This document shows positions 34,680 to 45,863 of a DNA stretch of 64,000 bases, piece by piece. The notes under the pieces are model-generated. The model did no database searches and was not told where the DNA came from. It worked only from the letters and a program-made list of their open reading frames with translations. A program made the translations under genes and the position numbers. This stretch comes from Tetraselmis striata (Eukaryota; Chlorophyta; Chlorodendrophyceae; Chlorodendrales; Chlorodendraceae). Location: contig VCJN01000053.1 of assembly GCA_006384855.1 (NCBI GenBank), positions 1-64,000 on the forward strand, in the 5' to 3' direction. The number at the start of each line of letters is the position of its first letter. The first letter of the stretch is position 1.

Positions 34680-35060
34680 AGGAGCAGCGCCGCGAGTGGG
34701 TTCGTCGCTCGGGCCAGCTTTTGCGCTTGGGGTCTGCGGGGGCCAACGTGCGATGGCGACTCAATTAGCATGCCGTAAAAGTAACAAGTGCGCAACGGCA
34801 ACAAAGGTGCAGCGGGTCCAACCCACCTTGGCGACATGAGGCGCCCCTGTCGAGGCCGGCTGCGACTCGGGAGCAGCGCTTCGAGGGGGTGCGTCGCTCG
34901 GGCAAGCCTCTGCGCTCGGGGTATGCGGGGCCAACGTGCGATTTCGACTCTATTAGCGAGCCGTAAAAGTAATAGGTGCGCAATGGCAACACGTGCCACG
35001 GGGCCAACCCACCTTGACGACTCGCGTCGCCCTTGTCGAGGCCGGCTGCGGCTCGGCAGC
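34680..35060 (+). repeat. Divergent satellite monomers
   Basis: Two monomers of a second subfamily carry GCGCTTGGGGTCTGCGGGG and GCCAACGTGCGATGGCGAC and end in a GCCGTAAAAGTAA variant instead of GCCGAAAAC. They are more diverged from the main block than its members are from one another. Confidence 0.7.
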
Positions 35061-35069
35061 AGGCACGCG

Positions 35070-35690
35070 AGGGGGTGCGTCAACACGACTACCATACAAC
35101 ACGACTGCCACTCCGAGTGCCAGGTCACCCAGGCGCGCATTGTCGCGTATACCAACAGTAGGCGAGGATTGCTGCCCCAACCTTGTCGCTTCTTGCAAGC
35201 CGTCCACAGAGTTTGTTGTCGACTAAAGTGCGTTTCTGCGGGCGACAATGGGGTTTCCTGCGACTGCGACGAGTCCAGAAGGTGCCGGCAGTGCAGCCAC
35301 CTTTATCTATGGCGGGCACTTTTGCATACATCACCAGGGTCTCAGGCTCCGCTGCGCCCGGCACCACTTTAGCGGTGCCCACCCCATAGTAGAGCTGGCG
35401 ATCATGCGCTCCGCCCTCTTCCTCACGTCTTGGGGAACGATGGACCAGGACCGCGGCGGCTTGACTGCAGCGGATGGGACGGACTTGTGCGGTGCTCCGG
35501 GGGAGGTGGGTGAAGAGGAAGTGACGGGAGTGGCAATAATCGGCGGCGGGATCGCTCCTCACGGCCGCGCTGGGAGCCAGCACCACCCTGCCCGCGTTTG
35601 CCCTTGCCTTTTCCCCCTTTTTGCTTCTCCCGGCCTGCACAGGCGTCACCAAAGGATTGCCGCAACTGTGAGCAAACTGTGAGGGTCGTT
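35070..35690. other. Unique island inside the satellite block
   Basis: Non-repetitive. A 175-codon minus-strand frame (35125-35652) includes YYGVGTAKVVPGAAEPETLV. No domain was recognised, and a plus-strand frame overlaps it. Confidence 0.3.
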
Positions 35691-35699
35691 CGGGCCTTT

Positions 35700-36770
35700 T
35701 GCAGCGGGGGCAGCGGGTGCGTCGCTCGTGCCCGATTTTGCAGTCGGGAGGTATGGGTCGAATGTGCGATGGCGTCTACATAATCAGCAAGTCGGAAACT
35801 AAAAAAACCCAGCATAGCCTTACATTGCCGCCCACCTTGAGACTGGCGTCGCTTCTTTTGAGGCCGGTTGCGACTCGCCGACAGCAAGGCGAGGGGGTGC
35901 GTCGCTCGTGCAGCTAGCAGTCCGGGGGGGGGGGGGGGGGTCGAACGCGCAATGGCGACATATTTAGCAAGCCATAAAAATGCAAAGGTGGATAACATCA
36001 TTATGTCGCAGCAAGGCCGCCCGCCTTGGCGACGTGCGTCGCCTCGGTTGAAGCCGGCTGCGACTCGTCAGCATCGGGCGAGGGGATGCGTCGCTCGTGC
36101 AAGGTTTGGGACTCGGGGGCTATCGGTGGAACGTGCGATGGCGGCATAATAATTAGCAAGCCGGAAACTGCAAAAGCCTAGCTTAACCTTACTTCGCAGC
36201 AAAGCCGCCCACCCTTGCGACTGGTGGCGCATGCGAGCCGGCGGCGACTCGTCGGCAGCAAGGCGAAGGGGGTGCGTCGCTTGTGCCACGTTTTGCACTC
36301 GGGGGCTGTGGGTGGAACGTGCGATGGCGACATAATTAGCCAGTCGAAAACTAAAACAGCCTAGCATAGCCTGACATCGAAGCAAGGCCGCCCACCGTGG
36401 CGACTGGCGTCGCTTCATTTGAGGCCGGCTGCGACTCGTCGGCAGCAAGGCAAGGGGGTGCGTCGCTCGTGCTTTGCAATCGGGGGCTGTGGGTCGAACG
36501 CGCGATGGCGACATAATTAGCAAGCCGAAAACAACAGAAGCCCAGGACAGCAACTTTACATCGCAGCAAGGCCGCCCACCTCGGCGACTGGCGTTGCGTC
36601 TTTTGAGGCCGGCTGCAACTCGTCGGCAGCGGGGGCAGGGAGTGCGTTGCTCGTGCTAGTTTTTGGAGTCGGGGGCTGTCAGTCGAACGTGTAATGGCGA
36701 CATAATTAGCAAGCCGTATAAAAATGCAAAGGTGCACCATACTACCACAGCATTACATCACAGCACGGCC
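35700..36770 (+). repeat. ~182-bp satellite array, second block
   Basis: The diagnostic GATGGCG box recurs near 35767, 35950, 36136, 36322, 36505 and 36693. The last two monomers belong to the segment duplicated from 34020-34300. A G tract lies at 35926-35940. Confidence 0.85.
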
Positions 36771-37140
36771 ACAACCTCCCCCCCCCCCCCACCCCCCCCC
36801 CGCCCCCCGCCCTCCATCCCGCCTATTCCACAGCTCTTACCGTGAGCATGGTGGTTGTCGCGCCTTTACCAGCCTCCGAACCGCTGGCATCCGGCACGCC
36901 CCCACCCCCGCCTAATGCGAGCGCAAGTCCACAGGGTGTGGCTGCCGACGCGCCGGCTCCCTGCCCGCCGCTCTCCCCAGCCTGGCTGTCGCTATGCGTA
37001 GGCCAGCCCTCGCCCGCATCGCCAGCGACAGCCAAGCTCGGCGACATGTCTGCCGCTGGCGGGCCCTGCCCTTGACCCGCCACTGACTGCGTATCGGCCC
37101 GGCTAGGTCCAACGGCAAGGGCCGCCACGCGACGAGAGCG
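36480..37140 (+). repeat. Segment duplicated from 34020-34650 (right copy)
   Basis: Same order as the left copy: variant monomer, TAATGGCGAC box, C tract (about 36779-36800) and the unique GTGGTTGTCGCGCCTTTACC to TGACCCGCCACTGACTG part. Small indels separate the two copies. Confidence 0.8.
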
Positions 37141-37678
37141 TTGGGTGGGGGCACGTCGAGCAGACGCAGCCCTTGGTCGAGCGGGTCGGGCGGACCGGCT
37201 GGCAGACTCTCGAGAGGGTGGCCGCGTGCGGGGGGGAAGCGGGGGGGGGGGGGGGGGGGGGGTTGCTAGGCACCTCCATCGCGATGGGACCTACCCCAGC
37301 CTGCATGGCAGTAACCGATAGCGTGAGCTGCAAGTCTCTATAGCTGCCTACTCACCAGCCGTGCAGACCTACGCCGAAGGTAGGCGGAGTCCATTCATGT
37401 CACGGATCCGGGCGTTCGCGCCTTTTTGTGTAAGTTAAGACCATGCATGCCTGTGTCGCGTGGGATCCTTTCCTATGAATAGTCGCAAACTGTCTGCCAC
37501 GGCCCGGTTTGGGTTCTGGGCAGCCTTGGCGGTGGTGGAAAGGTATACTAGTAGCGACTAGTAGTACTGCGCAGCCCCCCCTCCACTCGAGTGGGCGGGA
37601 TAAGGGATGGCGGCGGCGACGGCGAGTACAGTACTTTGCGCTGTATATGTATGTCTGTAGTACATTGTTTGGCGCGTG

Positions 37679-37749
37679 AGCTAGTAAATTGTCCCATTTT
37701 CAGTGAGTCAAAAGTGAAGTATAGTGGCCTCTACCGTTTACGCTATAAT
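37679..37749 (-). repeat. 71-bp inverted repeat, right copy
   Basis: Reverse complement of 31065-31135 with one mismatch. It begins AGCTAGTAAATTGTCCCATT on the plus strand. Confidence 0.85.
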
Positions 37750-39010
37750 ATTGCGCTTTTCTCGAGTTTAGCAAGGCGACAAGGGCTGCGAGGGTTGGGT
37801 CGTGGAACATTGTGGATATGGGAAGAATGATTACAAGGTGTGCTACGGGGGAGAGCTATCTATGAAGTGGTCGGCCGGTGGATAGGAATTGCCACCCCCT
37901 TTGCTAAAATAAACATTGTATACTGAGGTTAATGATTAGATGTTTCATATTATTGGTAGCCGCCGTCCTATCGTCCTAACTATCACTGATTTGGACCCCT
38001 GCTTTCGCGCGTACGAGAATAGCATGCATGAATGCATCCTATCCTAACCAAATAGCGACAGTGATTGCATATGTCTCGCGATTTCAATTGATGAGGTCAT
38101 CCGCGCGCGTAACGGCGGCCGCTCTTCCCTGCCGCGCCATAGACTGTGGTTAGCAATTGCGGCTGAGAACCCCGCCCGTGCGCATTGTGTCCGTAATCTT
38201 TGACGGCATCGAATTGCGCCGCCTATCCGTGGCAGCCGCGTACCACCATGGCACCGCTCAGAAATGCGCACATATGGCGGGGACGTCCGACTGCTCGCCG
38301 CCCGCAATGTATTCCTCATCGTCGTCATCGGTAGGGATGAGGTTGAAGAGTAGGTCCTCTTTTTTATACGCTAGCCAAAGCCCCTAGGCAATAAACGTTG
38401 ACTGACTTTAGGGTTTGGGCGGTCGCCTCGACGTAGGCGGCCGAAAACGCAGTGGATGGGTAATGGCGGCCGGGTGGAGGGTGTGCCACGGGTGGGCCGC
38501 AAGCCGCGGGTGGGCCACCCGTGGGCGGCGGCGAGTTCGTTACACACGACAGCTGCGAGCCGTGCGATGAACGATGGATGCCTATGCGCCGTCCACCCTA
38601 GGCTGTTGGATGTCCCGACCGTTACGCGATCAAATAGGAAACGTCAGTGATTTGGTCGTTCGCCGAGGTCCGAAGTACTGGAGCCACGTGATTTGGCCAC
38701 CAATCCGAACACTCGCAATGACCAAATAGCGATTTGGTTTCCCAAATCACTATGAGATATGGACCGTACGATTCACGAGTACTGACGGCATCAAAGATCC
38801 TACGGGTTACCAAATTTGTCAAGATCGCGATTCGGTTAGGATATGACGGCGGTAAAAGGGTTACTAGGATTTTTAGGGTTTGGTCATCGTCTCACATTCC
38901 TCCCCGCGGTAGAAGGATTATTCACGGATAAGGTTTTGCAGGGTTTTGCAGATTCGGAAGGTTGATCTGAAACTGCAGACAAAAGACAGGAAAGGGTGAT
39001 ATCGTATCAA

Positions 39011-39046
<36 letters not shown>

Positions 39047-39800
39047 GTATATATATGTATGTATATATCTAATAATAATTTGAAAGTAAGTCAATGTATA
39101 TATATTTTAATAATTGTAAACGAGTTGTGGTCAGTTATTCAAGTGGGTAGCGCATGATGAAATGCACTAGTAGTCAGTTGGTTTGGTTGGTTGAACGGTT
39201 GGTTTGGCATGTTGTTTGTTTTTGTCGTTGATGTTTTAGTAGTTAGTTGGTGCATGATCGCCTATTCAATCAGGTTTTTGGTTTGGTGTTGGGCAAGTGG
39301 TATTGTCTGCAGATATTGGTATTGGTTTCACCTGTGACTGACGGGCGCTCAAATCCACCGGCCATGTAAACGCATAGGCCATAGCATCATTTAGGTTGGT
39401 GATACTCGCATTGACGATGATACTTTCCCACGTAAGCGATGAACTTGCAAGAATTGCAAGGGCATTCAACTCCCGGATCCGCCCTAGAGCATCCTGTAGG
39501 GGATTGACTGGGCGAACACAATCCAAATTACCGGTAAGCTGGGTCGGCCTAGACAACTTGCATTCTTGGAAATGAGTTTATGCATGTATTGTGACCTCAT
39601 AATTTCAGTTCTGCAGACAATTTGGAAAACAAGACAGGAAAAGAAAATGAAAATCTCAACTCACTTCAGCCATTTTACCTAGTCAGTCGTTTTTTTAACG
39701 TGTTATTTGCGTGTAGTTGGATTTGTATCATAAAATTGTCTCTGAGATGGGTCAATTTTGATTATATTCGTTGGACAAACTTGAAAGGTCAAGGGCAACT
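37750..39800. other. No gene recognised; AC/TATG microsatellites
   Basis: An (AC)n run of about 33 bp at 39011-39043 passes into TATATG units and then AT-rich sequence to 39120. The region 38940-39800 is clearly more AT-rich than the neighbouring LINEs. Isolated short ORFs have no recognisable features. Confidence 0.5.
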
Positions 39801-39806
39801 TGAGCC

Positions 39807-40046
39807 TCAGGGTACCAACGTATGGCAGGGTATGTTTATCCCCCGTTTCTTGGCAATTAACTTTGCCTTGTCATCACGCCGTCTGAACAGATCACATTCC
39901 ATATAGGTGTGATTAGGGGCACGGCACCATGAGTAGATAAGTCTGCTACATGGTGCTATCCATGCATGTCGTTGGCCAAAGTGTTGTTGTTGTTGGTAAG
40001 GCGGTGGCGGTGTGATTGCAGGTTCGGGTTGGTCAAGTCCAGTCAA
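39807..40046 (-). mobile_element. Possible gag-type zinc-knuckle remnant (fossil)
   Basis: A short minus-strand reading contains a Gln/Pro-rich stretch and a zinc-knuckle-like pattern (WCRAPNHTYMEC) followed by basic residues, as at the end of retroelement gag proteins. It lies directly beside the LINE tail at 40051. It is a fragment only; the family is not determinable. Confidence 0.3.
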
Positions 40047-40050
40047 GGGT

Positions 40051-43000
40051 ATTGAAATTGAAATTGATTACAATTGCTAATCTGTTGCGTCCACTGGCCC
40101 AGACTGAGTTGTTCTTAGGGCATGCTATCTCTACCCTTGCTTGGCAGGGAACACTAAGTGTAATTATAGCTCAAGCTACCGGCCGTCCTTTTGTGTGTCC
40201 AAGCCCCTCCTCCCTCCAGCGGGCTGTATCTAGGACAGCATCGCCCGGCCCCTTGCTGTCCCTACATAGCCATGCTTGTCCCATTCAAAGCTCAGCAGGC
40301 GGTAAGCCTGGGCAGCCAAAGCGTCCCGCCTACAGCTACTAAGGTGAGATGGGGAAGGGGGCTGACCGGAATAGCTAAGTGTTGCTCAGTATTTATCCAC
40401 CGCTGAGCCGGCTAGTAGGATTTGTGGGGGCTGCGATGCCCTCCTTCACTGTAGTAAGTATTTCTTGTATGTGGCGGGGTTGTGGTAATCAGCGATGGGG
40501 ATGTCCCGTATTTTGGGCGGTGCTGTCATGATTGTGTGATATCTTAGTAGCTGCACCGGTTGCATGGGTTAGTAGTGGCCGGCATTCTTGAGTCAACTGG
40601 CATGCTTGTCGCTGCGGTGGATCGCGCGGCAGTTACTGATGCGAGCTGCCAGATGCTTGGACTGCTTCGTCGTCGGTTTCCCATTCGTTGTCGGAGTCGC
40701 GAGTGCCAGGGAGGCGCGCCTTGCTCCTGCTGCGGTTTCGGGTGGCGCCGCCTGAGCAGCTACGACCCCTAGGCTGCTTCTTCTTGTGCTTGGCAGTTGC
40801 GGCTGCCTTGCTCTTGCTTGCTAGGGGCGGGGGGGGGGGGGGGGTGGCGGGGGTGGTGTTCGAGCTGGATCGAGTGGCGCTGCGGGTTACACTGTCGATG
40901 TGACTCCGCTGTGAGTCTGGCTGGTTCGGCCATGAGTGCATGCAAACTGGTTGGGGAGGACTGGGCGAGCAGCTCTGTGGTTGTGGTGGTGAGGTGTTGA
41001 AGCTCGACCAGTCGTTCCGTGGTGCCGTCCGGTGTGCCTTCGCGGCATGTGCGTTGCACCATTGAGCGTTGGCGGGAGTCGAGGGTAATGTCTGCCAGAC
41101 GTGGTGCCTCCATTGCTCTGCGCTGTGTGGTGTCCACATAGTCCATGGTGATGTCCTCCTCTTCGTAGTTCAGTATAAGCTCGCCCTCGTCTTCCGCATG
41201 CACTCCGGTCATGGCGGTTGCCGCTGGGGCTGTGGCTGTAGGTGCAGGGGCTGGGTGGGCTGCTCCGAGGGCGCGCTCCGTTGCTTTTCGGCGTTGGTCG
41301 ATGGTTGCGACGGCATTAGCGACCGCCCCTCGCCTCTGTATCATGTGCTCGAACCCAAGGGGGGGGTGGGTATCGTGGACCTGAGGTTCGGGCTGGGCTG
41401 TTGGGGTCGCTGGTAGTGTCAGTTGGGCTGGGCCGGCTGGTGGTGGTGCTGGCGTTGTGCCCGCAGGTCGCCCCTCGGCCGGTACCTGGGGTGGCGCGGC
41501 CTTGATCTTTCCGCTCGCTGTCGATACTGTCTTACGCCATTGCTATATATGTTCTGTCAGTTGCGCTGGTGCCACCGATGATGCTGTGGTGTTGGGCGGT
41601 CAAGTGCAGGGATAGAGTGTAGACTGGGCATCGTTCGGCCCGGAGGGTGAGGGATGCTGGAGGGGTCTTTCGAGCCTTCTTACGCAGGCCCGTTGCTGTG
41701 CGTCGGAGCTGGTTGTGGCCAGTGTTGCCGCCGAGTTCTCCCGCCTCCCGGACCGTCTGGCTGAAGGGGTGTATGAGTAGTTCCGAGGGATCGAACTCGG
41801 ACTCCGTAAGGTAGATAGCGATGGTTCAAAGGCGTACCACCCGTAGTAGTTCGACAGGAGAGGTGAGGGCCACTGCCAAGTAGGGTGTCCGCGAACTCCC
41901 CGTCCTTTTTGCCGAGGGAGGTGGCGCAGAGATTGTCGTCTCCCACGCGCAGCAGTTTCGGCTCGGTGTGGTATTGTTGCATCTCGACGCAAGCAGCCAT
42001 CATGGTGTCCGTCAGCCACCGGGCGTGCTGCAGCTCCGGGGGCGTGTTGATACGATGGTTTATGGCGGCTGCGATGGCCTTTGCTAGCTGCTCGACCGTC
42101 GGCAGCTCTAGGTTGGCTAAGGGGGCGGTGCATATCGCTCTGGCAGTCAGCGCGCATCGGAAGAACTGCTTGGACAATGCTGGGGGTAGCACTCCCTGGT
42201 GTGGGGTGGTTGGCGGATCCTTGCGTTCTTCGCTGTGTTCGACGGGGACCTAGACCACTGCTTTGCCATGCGTCTGGTCGCCAAACGGCAGGGCCAATAC
42301 GGCGTCGCGGCACACATCCAGTATTAGGCGCGCCGTATCGGGATCAAGAAGTTCGAGTCGCACCGAGTCGGCCGACCGGCGGGCCTTCCACACCTCGCGA
42401 ACCTACAGGAGGGCCAATAGGGTGCGGGTCGGGGAGCAGATAACGGCGTCGTTTGCGTCTGGGCCGGCCTCGTACTCGGCCCAGGCTCTCACGACGGCGC
42501 GTGCTAGCTTGTCTGTTGGCGTTGCCGCCGATTGGTCTAACGGTGCTTCGCCAGATTGGGGTTGGTCGTACGCCGGGAGGAGGCCCTCCGCCAGGTGCTG
42601 CCACATGTCGGCCTCTGTACGGCCCTTGGACGAGGGGGAGCGGAGCCACACCCGGTGTACCGGTCGCTCGATTTCGTCGAGGTGCGGCGCTCCGAGCATC
42701 CGGGTGGAACAGCGGCGGCCTTGGCGGTCGAGGATCGTTCTGCCCTCGTCTCTTGTCCATTGGGTCTGCAAAACGATAGCGGCCGTTTCTTGGCGGGCCA
42801 ATCGCAGGATGACGGACCCAGCTATAGTGGGGAGCATGGTGCCACTCTATCTGGTTGGGCCAGCGGCGGTGGGTTTGGGGGGGGGGGCGGGGGGGCGCGA
42901 GTCATCACCACCCGGACGTTTGCTGGTAGGATTTGGACTCCGATTTCGGGGCTGAGGCGGGTGCGGATCGGATTCGTCACAGTCCGGCCGCGCGACTCTT

Positions 43001-43260
43001 CGTCCATCGCTTGATGTTGGGCCACCAGGTCGCCGAACAATAGGGCTACGTGGGCGGCATCGTCCGTGCCGGCGGGGAGGCCGGTTAGGGGCAAGTGGGA
43101 TGGGCGTTGCAATACGCGTATTTGGCGGTGGGTTGCTGGTGGGAGTTGGGTGCCCGCGAATTTTTTTGCAGTTGCAACCGTGCGGATCGGTGGCTGTTGT
43201 ACTCTGCCGCCCCTCAGCACGGCCTGAAAAGTGCCGGCCCCGTATCTGTCGGTGTCCATG
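40051..43260 (-). mobile_element. Second LINE-type remnant: ORF1-like region plus 3' tail
   Basis: The 3' tail (plus strand ATTGAAATTGAAATTGATTA, 40051-40070) and the adjoining ~90 bp match the LINE ends at 17851 and 18138. Upstream on the minus strand are ORF1-like frames: MDTDRYGAGTFQAVLRGG from 43259, LARQETAAIVLQTQW and EIERPVHRVWLRSPSSKGR (42403-42837), ELPTVEQLAKAIAAAINHR (41680-42192), and a Ser/Arg/Asp-rich end (40633-41344). No endonuclease or RT is present, so it is a deleted copy or an ORF1-only derivative. Frames shift between blocks. Confidence 0.55.
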
Positions 43261-44204
43261 GTGACTGTGGTAGTGTCCTCCTGGAGGGCCTGCTCTTACT
43301 CACGCCACAATGAGTGCAGGCCGGCAGTTGGCATGGTGGTGGGTCGTTCGGTCGTCGGACGGTCCACCGTTTCGCATGAGGAACACGCTACCAGTATCAG
43401 CAGGCGCGCCGGCTCGCCCGGATTTAGTACATATTACGCAGTACTTCGCCCGGTGTTAAGGGCCGGCTGGAAAGTGAGAAGTTTTGTCGAGGGTAGTGGT
43501 GGTACGCGATTGGTAGACTGTATGTGGGTTTGACCAAGTGTGGGGCCCAATGGCGCAGTGGTAACATTGCTTGTAGAAACTGATGTGGCCCTCCATGGTG
43601 GGCCGCGACCATGGTAGTAGCCCAACAGATACTATTTGTTATTCAGTTTGTCAACGACATCTTAGAGGCTATCGAAGGTAAATAACGGGATGCGCACGGA
43701 GTTGCTGAACACCAACATCTCAGAGTATTGATGAAATAATTCTCCCTCCTTTGCAAAAAACACATTAATATGGGCAAAAACTGATATAGGGGTGTTCACT
43801 CTGGTATGTTGGTATATATTACATTTCCAAAGTACACGTATCCAACAATAAATGATATTAAGATCTGGACAATATCTAACTATGAGTTCAGACAGACCGA
43901 AGTCGATGGTTTGAGGGACAGTATATCCACTTATTCATGTTTTCTCTCTCATCAAACAAGGGATCACATGTATAGACATATCCTCAAAAACACTTAAAGA
44001 GGTAAGTGGTTGTCTTATGTGCTATAAGCAAATTAAACAGACATATTATGTACTTCAAATTTGTTTTTGGATTGATTGTTAATTGATTTTTAATGTATGC
44101 TTCAACACTTGAATTGTACTCATATGTCTGAATAGTGGCTTGAATAACACCCAAGAAGTGCATGACATCGGTGGCATGTAAAGGTTTGGTGTGGTCAGCA
44201 TTTA
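43261..44204. other. AT-rich stretch, no gene recognised
   Basis: From 43680 to 44200 the GC content is visibly the lowest in the window. A TGGCGCAGTGG A-box-like motif lies at about 43551, without a convincing B box. Confidence 0.4.
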
Positions 44205-45419
44205 TTAGTTGGTCTGTCGGTTAGAAAAATGATGTTCAGAATAGGTAGGCGATAACTCACCAAGGGTTGGCGAGAAGGCGACTCTCCCTTTTGGCAACAC
44301 GCCGATGTATGATACGAACATGATTGTCACATGTAATGGTTTAACCGAACAACTGTGACCGGCAACTTGTGGTGGTGGTGGTGGTACTCGGCAATTGGAA
44401 GACCCGATTTCAAAACGGATCATCGGGAGTCCATGTTCGATGATTAGAAGGGTTGCCGGTGATGCAGGTTCACCTGGGAAAAGAGGACGTTGACGACCAA
44501 CATGCTTTTGCAAGGCTTTAGTAGTTGCTATCATAGTGTTGACGACATATTTCGAGCGGAAATCGCGACGATGATGTGGTCGCCATGAAGTGTCGAGAAC
44601 CGTATTGGTCATTCGCCTGACTGTAGCAGAATACATATCTTGGGAGCATACCGTGGCAACTCGGCGATTTGTCGTTTGAAGAGAGATATCTCGCTCGTGA
44701 AAACTGTACGGAAAAGCCCCACAAGAGGGCACCTCGCGCAGCACATGACAAAAGTCGCCATAGTCCTACAACAAACGGGCGCCAACTTCAAGATTATGGA
44801 GCCAAGTGCGAACAGTGTTCTATGGATTAAGATGTCTGGGTTATATACGTTCGGCGTCGAGTTGGAAGCCTCCCGGTATAGCTTGATGACTGGCACGACA
44901 TCACCGTGTTGAGCTGTCGAGGGAGCATGTTGTGAGGTCGGCGGGTTATTGGATTCGTGGTCATTGCCATCGTTGGTAGGTTCGTATTGTTCAGTTGGTT
45001 GCGGCGGGTCAAGTTCAACAAGCTCATCACTCTCAACATAGTTCATTGCAAGTTCAACATGTTGGGATATCCGGAGTGTTGTGACCTACACATGAGCATC
45101 CTCGCCAGAGTAATCACCAAAGGCATAGCTTGGTTTTGGTGCCGGCGGTGCTGATGCTGATATAACGGCGACGCGCGCGGCATCTCGGCGTGGTCGTAGT
45201 AGGTAAGGGTTCAAGCGAATTATCGGTTGATGTGGAAAAGGTCGGAACGACAAGAAACTGAGTATCGGTTCCTACTGCGACCGTTAGTAATTGTTGTGTC
45301 ACAAAACAATAGCCGGTAACAGTAGCCAACAGGATTCCCGACCCCAACATAGAGGAAGGGAATGCGGTAAGGGAGAGGTGCATGACAATCTCATCCCATG
45401 CGCTCTCTCCCGCGGCCAC
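44205..45419 (-). CDS. Unrecognised coding-like region, three overlapping frames
   Basis: Minus-strand frames 45419-45114 (101 aa), 45046-44609 (145 aa, MNYVESDELVELDPPQPTEQ, with KLYREASNSTPNVYNPDILI) and 44744-44205 (179 aa, with RMTNTVLDTSWRPHHRRDFR and ATTKALQKHVGRQRPLF) succeed each other. Residue use is less biased than in the GC-rich chance ORFs around. They may be exons of one gene or the remains of a transposon protein. I do not recognise the family, and no clean splice joins were established. Confidence 0.35.
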
Positions 45420-45863
45420 AAGTGGTTGATGGACTCAATTTTCTCGGCTGACTCGACTGTCACTAACGCTCTAGGCAGCCCAGTTCAAACTCCCTAGTTC
45501 GACCTTCGGCGGCATAAACATCTATGGTGATGTCACAGCTGTGTAGTCGTAGCTAGCAGCTTAACTCACCGGAGGCTGGAGTCACGGCCGGGCGGCTGCA
45601 AATGGTTTTCGTGGGTTTCCCAGCTTTTTGCCGCGTTAATATGGACGTGCTCATGGCGACCCCCTCCCACCTTCCCCGCTATTTTTCGCATGGATGTTGC
45701 ATTCCGGTCTCGTAACCTCATCGTATTAGCGTCCACGGGCATCTCGATACTTAAAGTCACGCGCAAGAAGAGCTCGCTTCTTATTGGGCCGCATTCGCAT
45801 CGTGGCACAAACCGCGCTTGGGAGATGTCGTTACCATTTTCTTGTTTGTGATGACGAAAATAA
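45420..45863. other. Spacer, no gene recognised
   Basis: Nothing identified except the TAA at 45861-45863, which forms the left target-site duplication of the next element. Confidence 0.4.

Larger units (their letters stand above)
31065..37749. mobile_element. 6.7-kb block bounded by 71-bp inverted repeats, satellite-filled
   Basis: Near-identical 71-bp inverted repeats enclose two short reading frames near the left end (31351-31844), about 20 satellite monomers and one unique island (35070-35690). The layout resembles a large DNA transposon, or a fold-back element swollen by tandem repeats. No target-site duplication is evident beside the repeats (CAAG on the left, ATTG on the right), and no transposase was recognised. 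The alternative is two independent insertions of a small repeat in opposite orientation. Confidence 0.5.

Noticed and set aside
36068-36740. Minus-strand repeat protein (ATHPLALLPTSRSRP units) as a real gene
   Set aside because: The frame exists only because the satellite monomer lacks stops there. Frames differ between blocks, and no start or splice logic is shared.
31907-36770. CRISPR-like regularly spaced repeats
   Set aside because: Whole ~182-bp monomers are repeated with no short-repeat/unique-spacer pattern; this is a eukaryotic satellite.
38400-38900. Telomere-like TTTAGGG repeats
   Set aside because: Only isolated single TTTAGGGTTT motifs (about 38408 and 38871), not an array.
39011-39120. 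Origin or regulatory AT-rich element
   Set aside because: Explained as an AC/TATG microsatellite; no further signal.
43545-43620. tRNA gene
   Set aside because: TGGCGCAGTGG fits an A box, but no B box or cloverleaf pairing follows.
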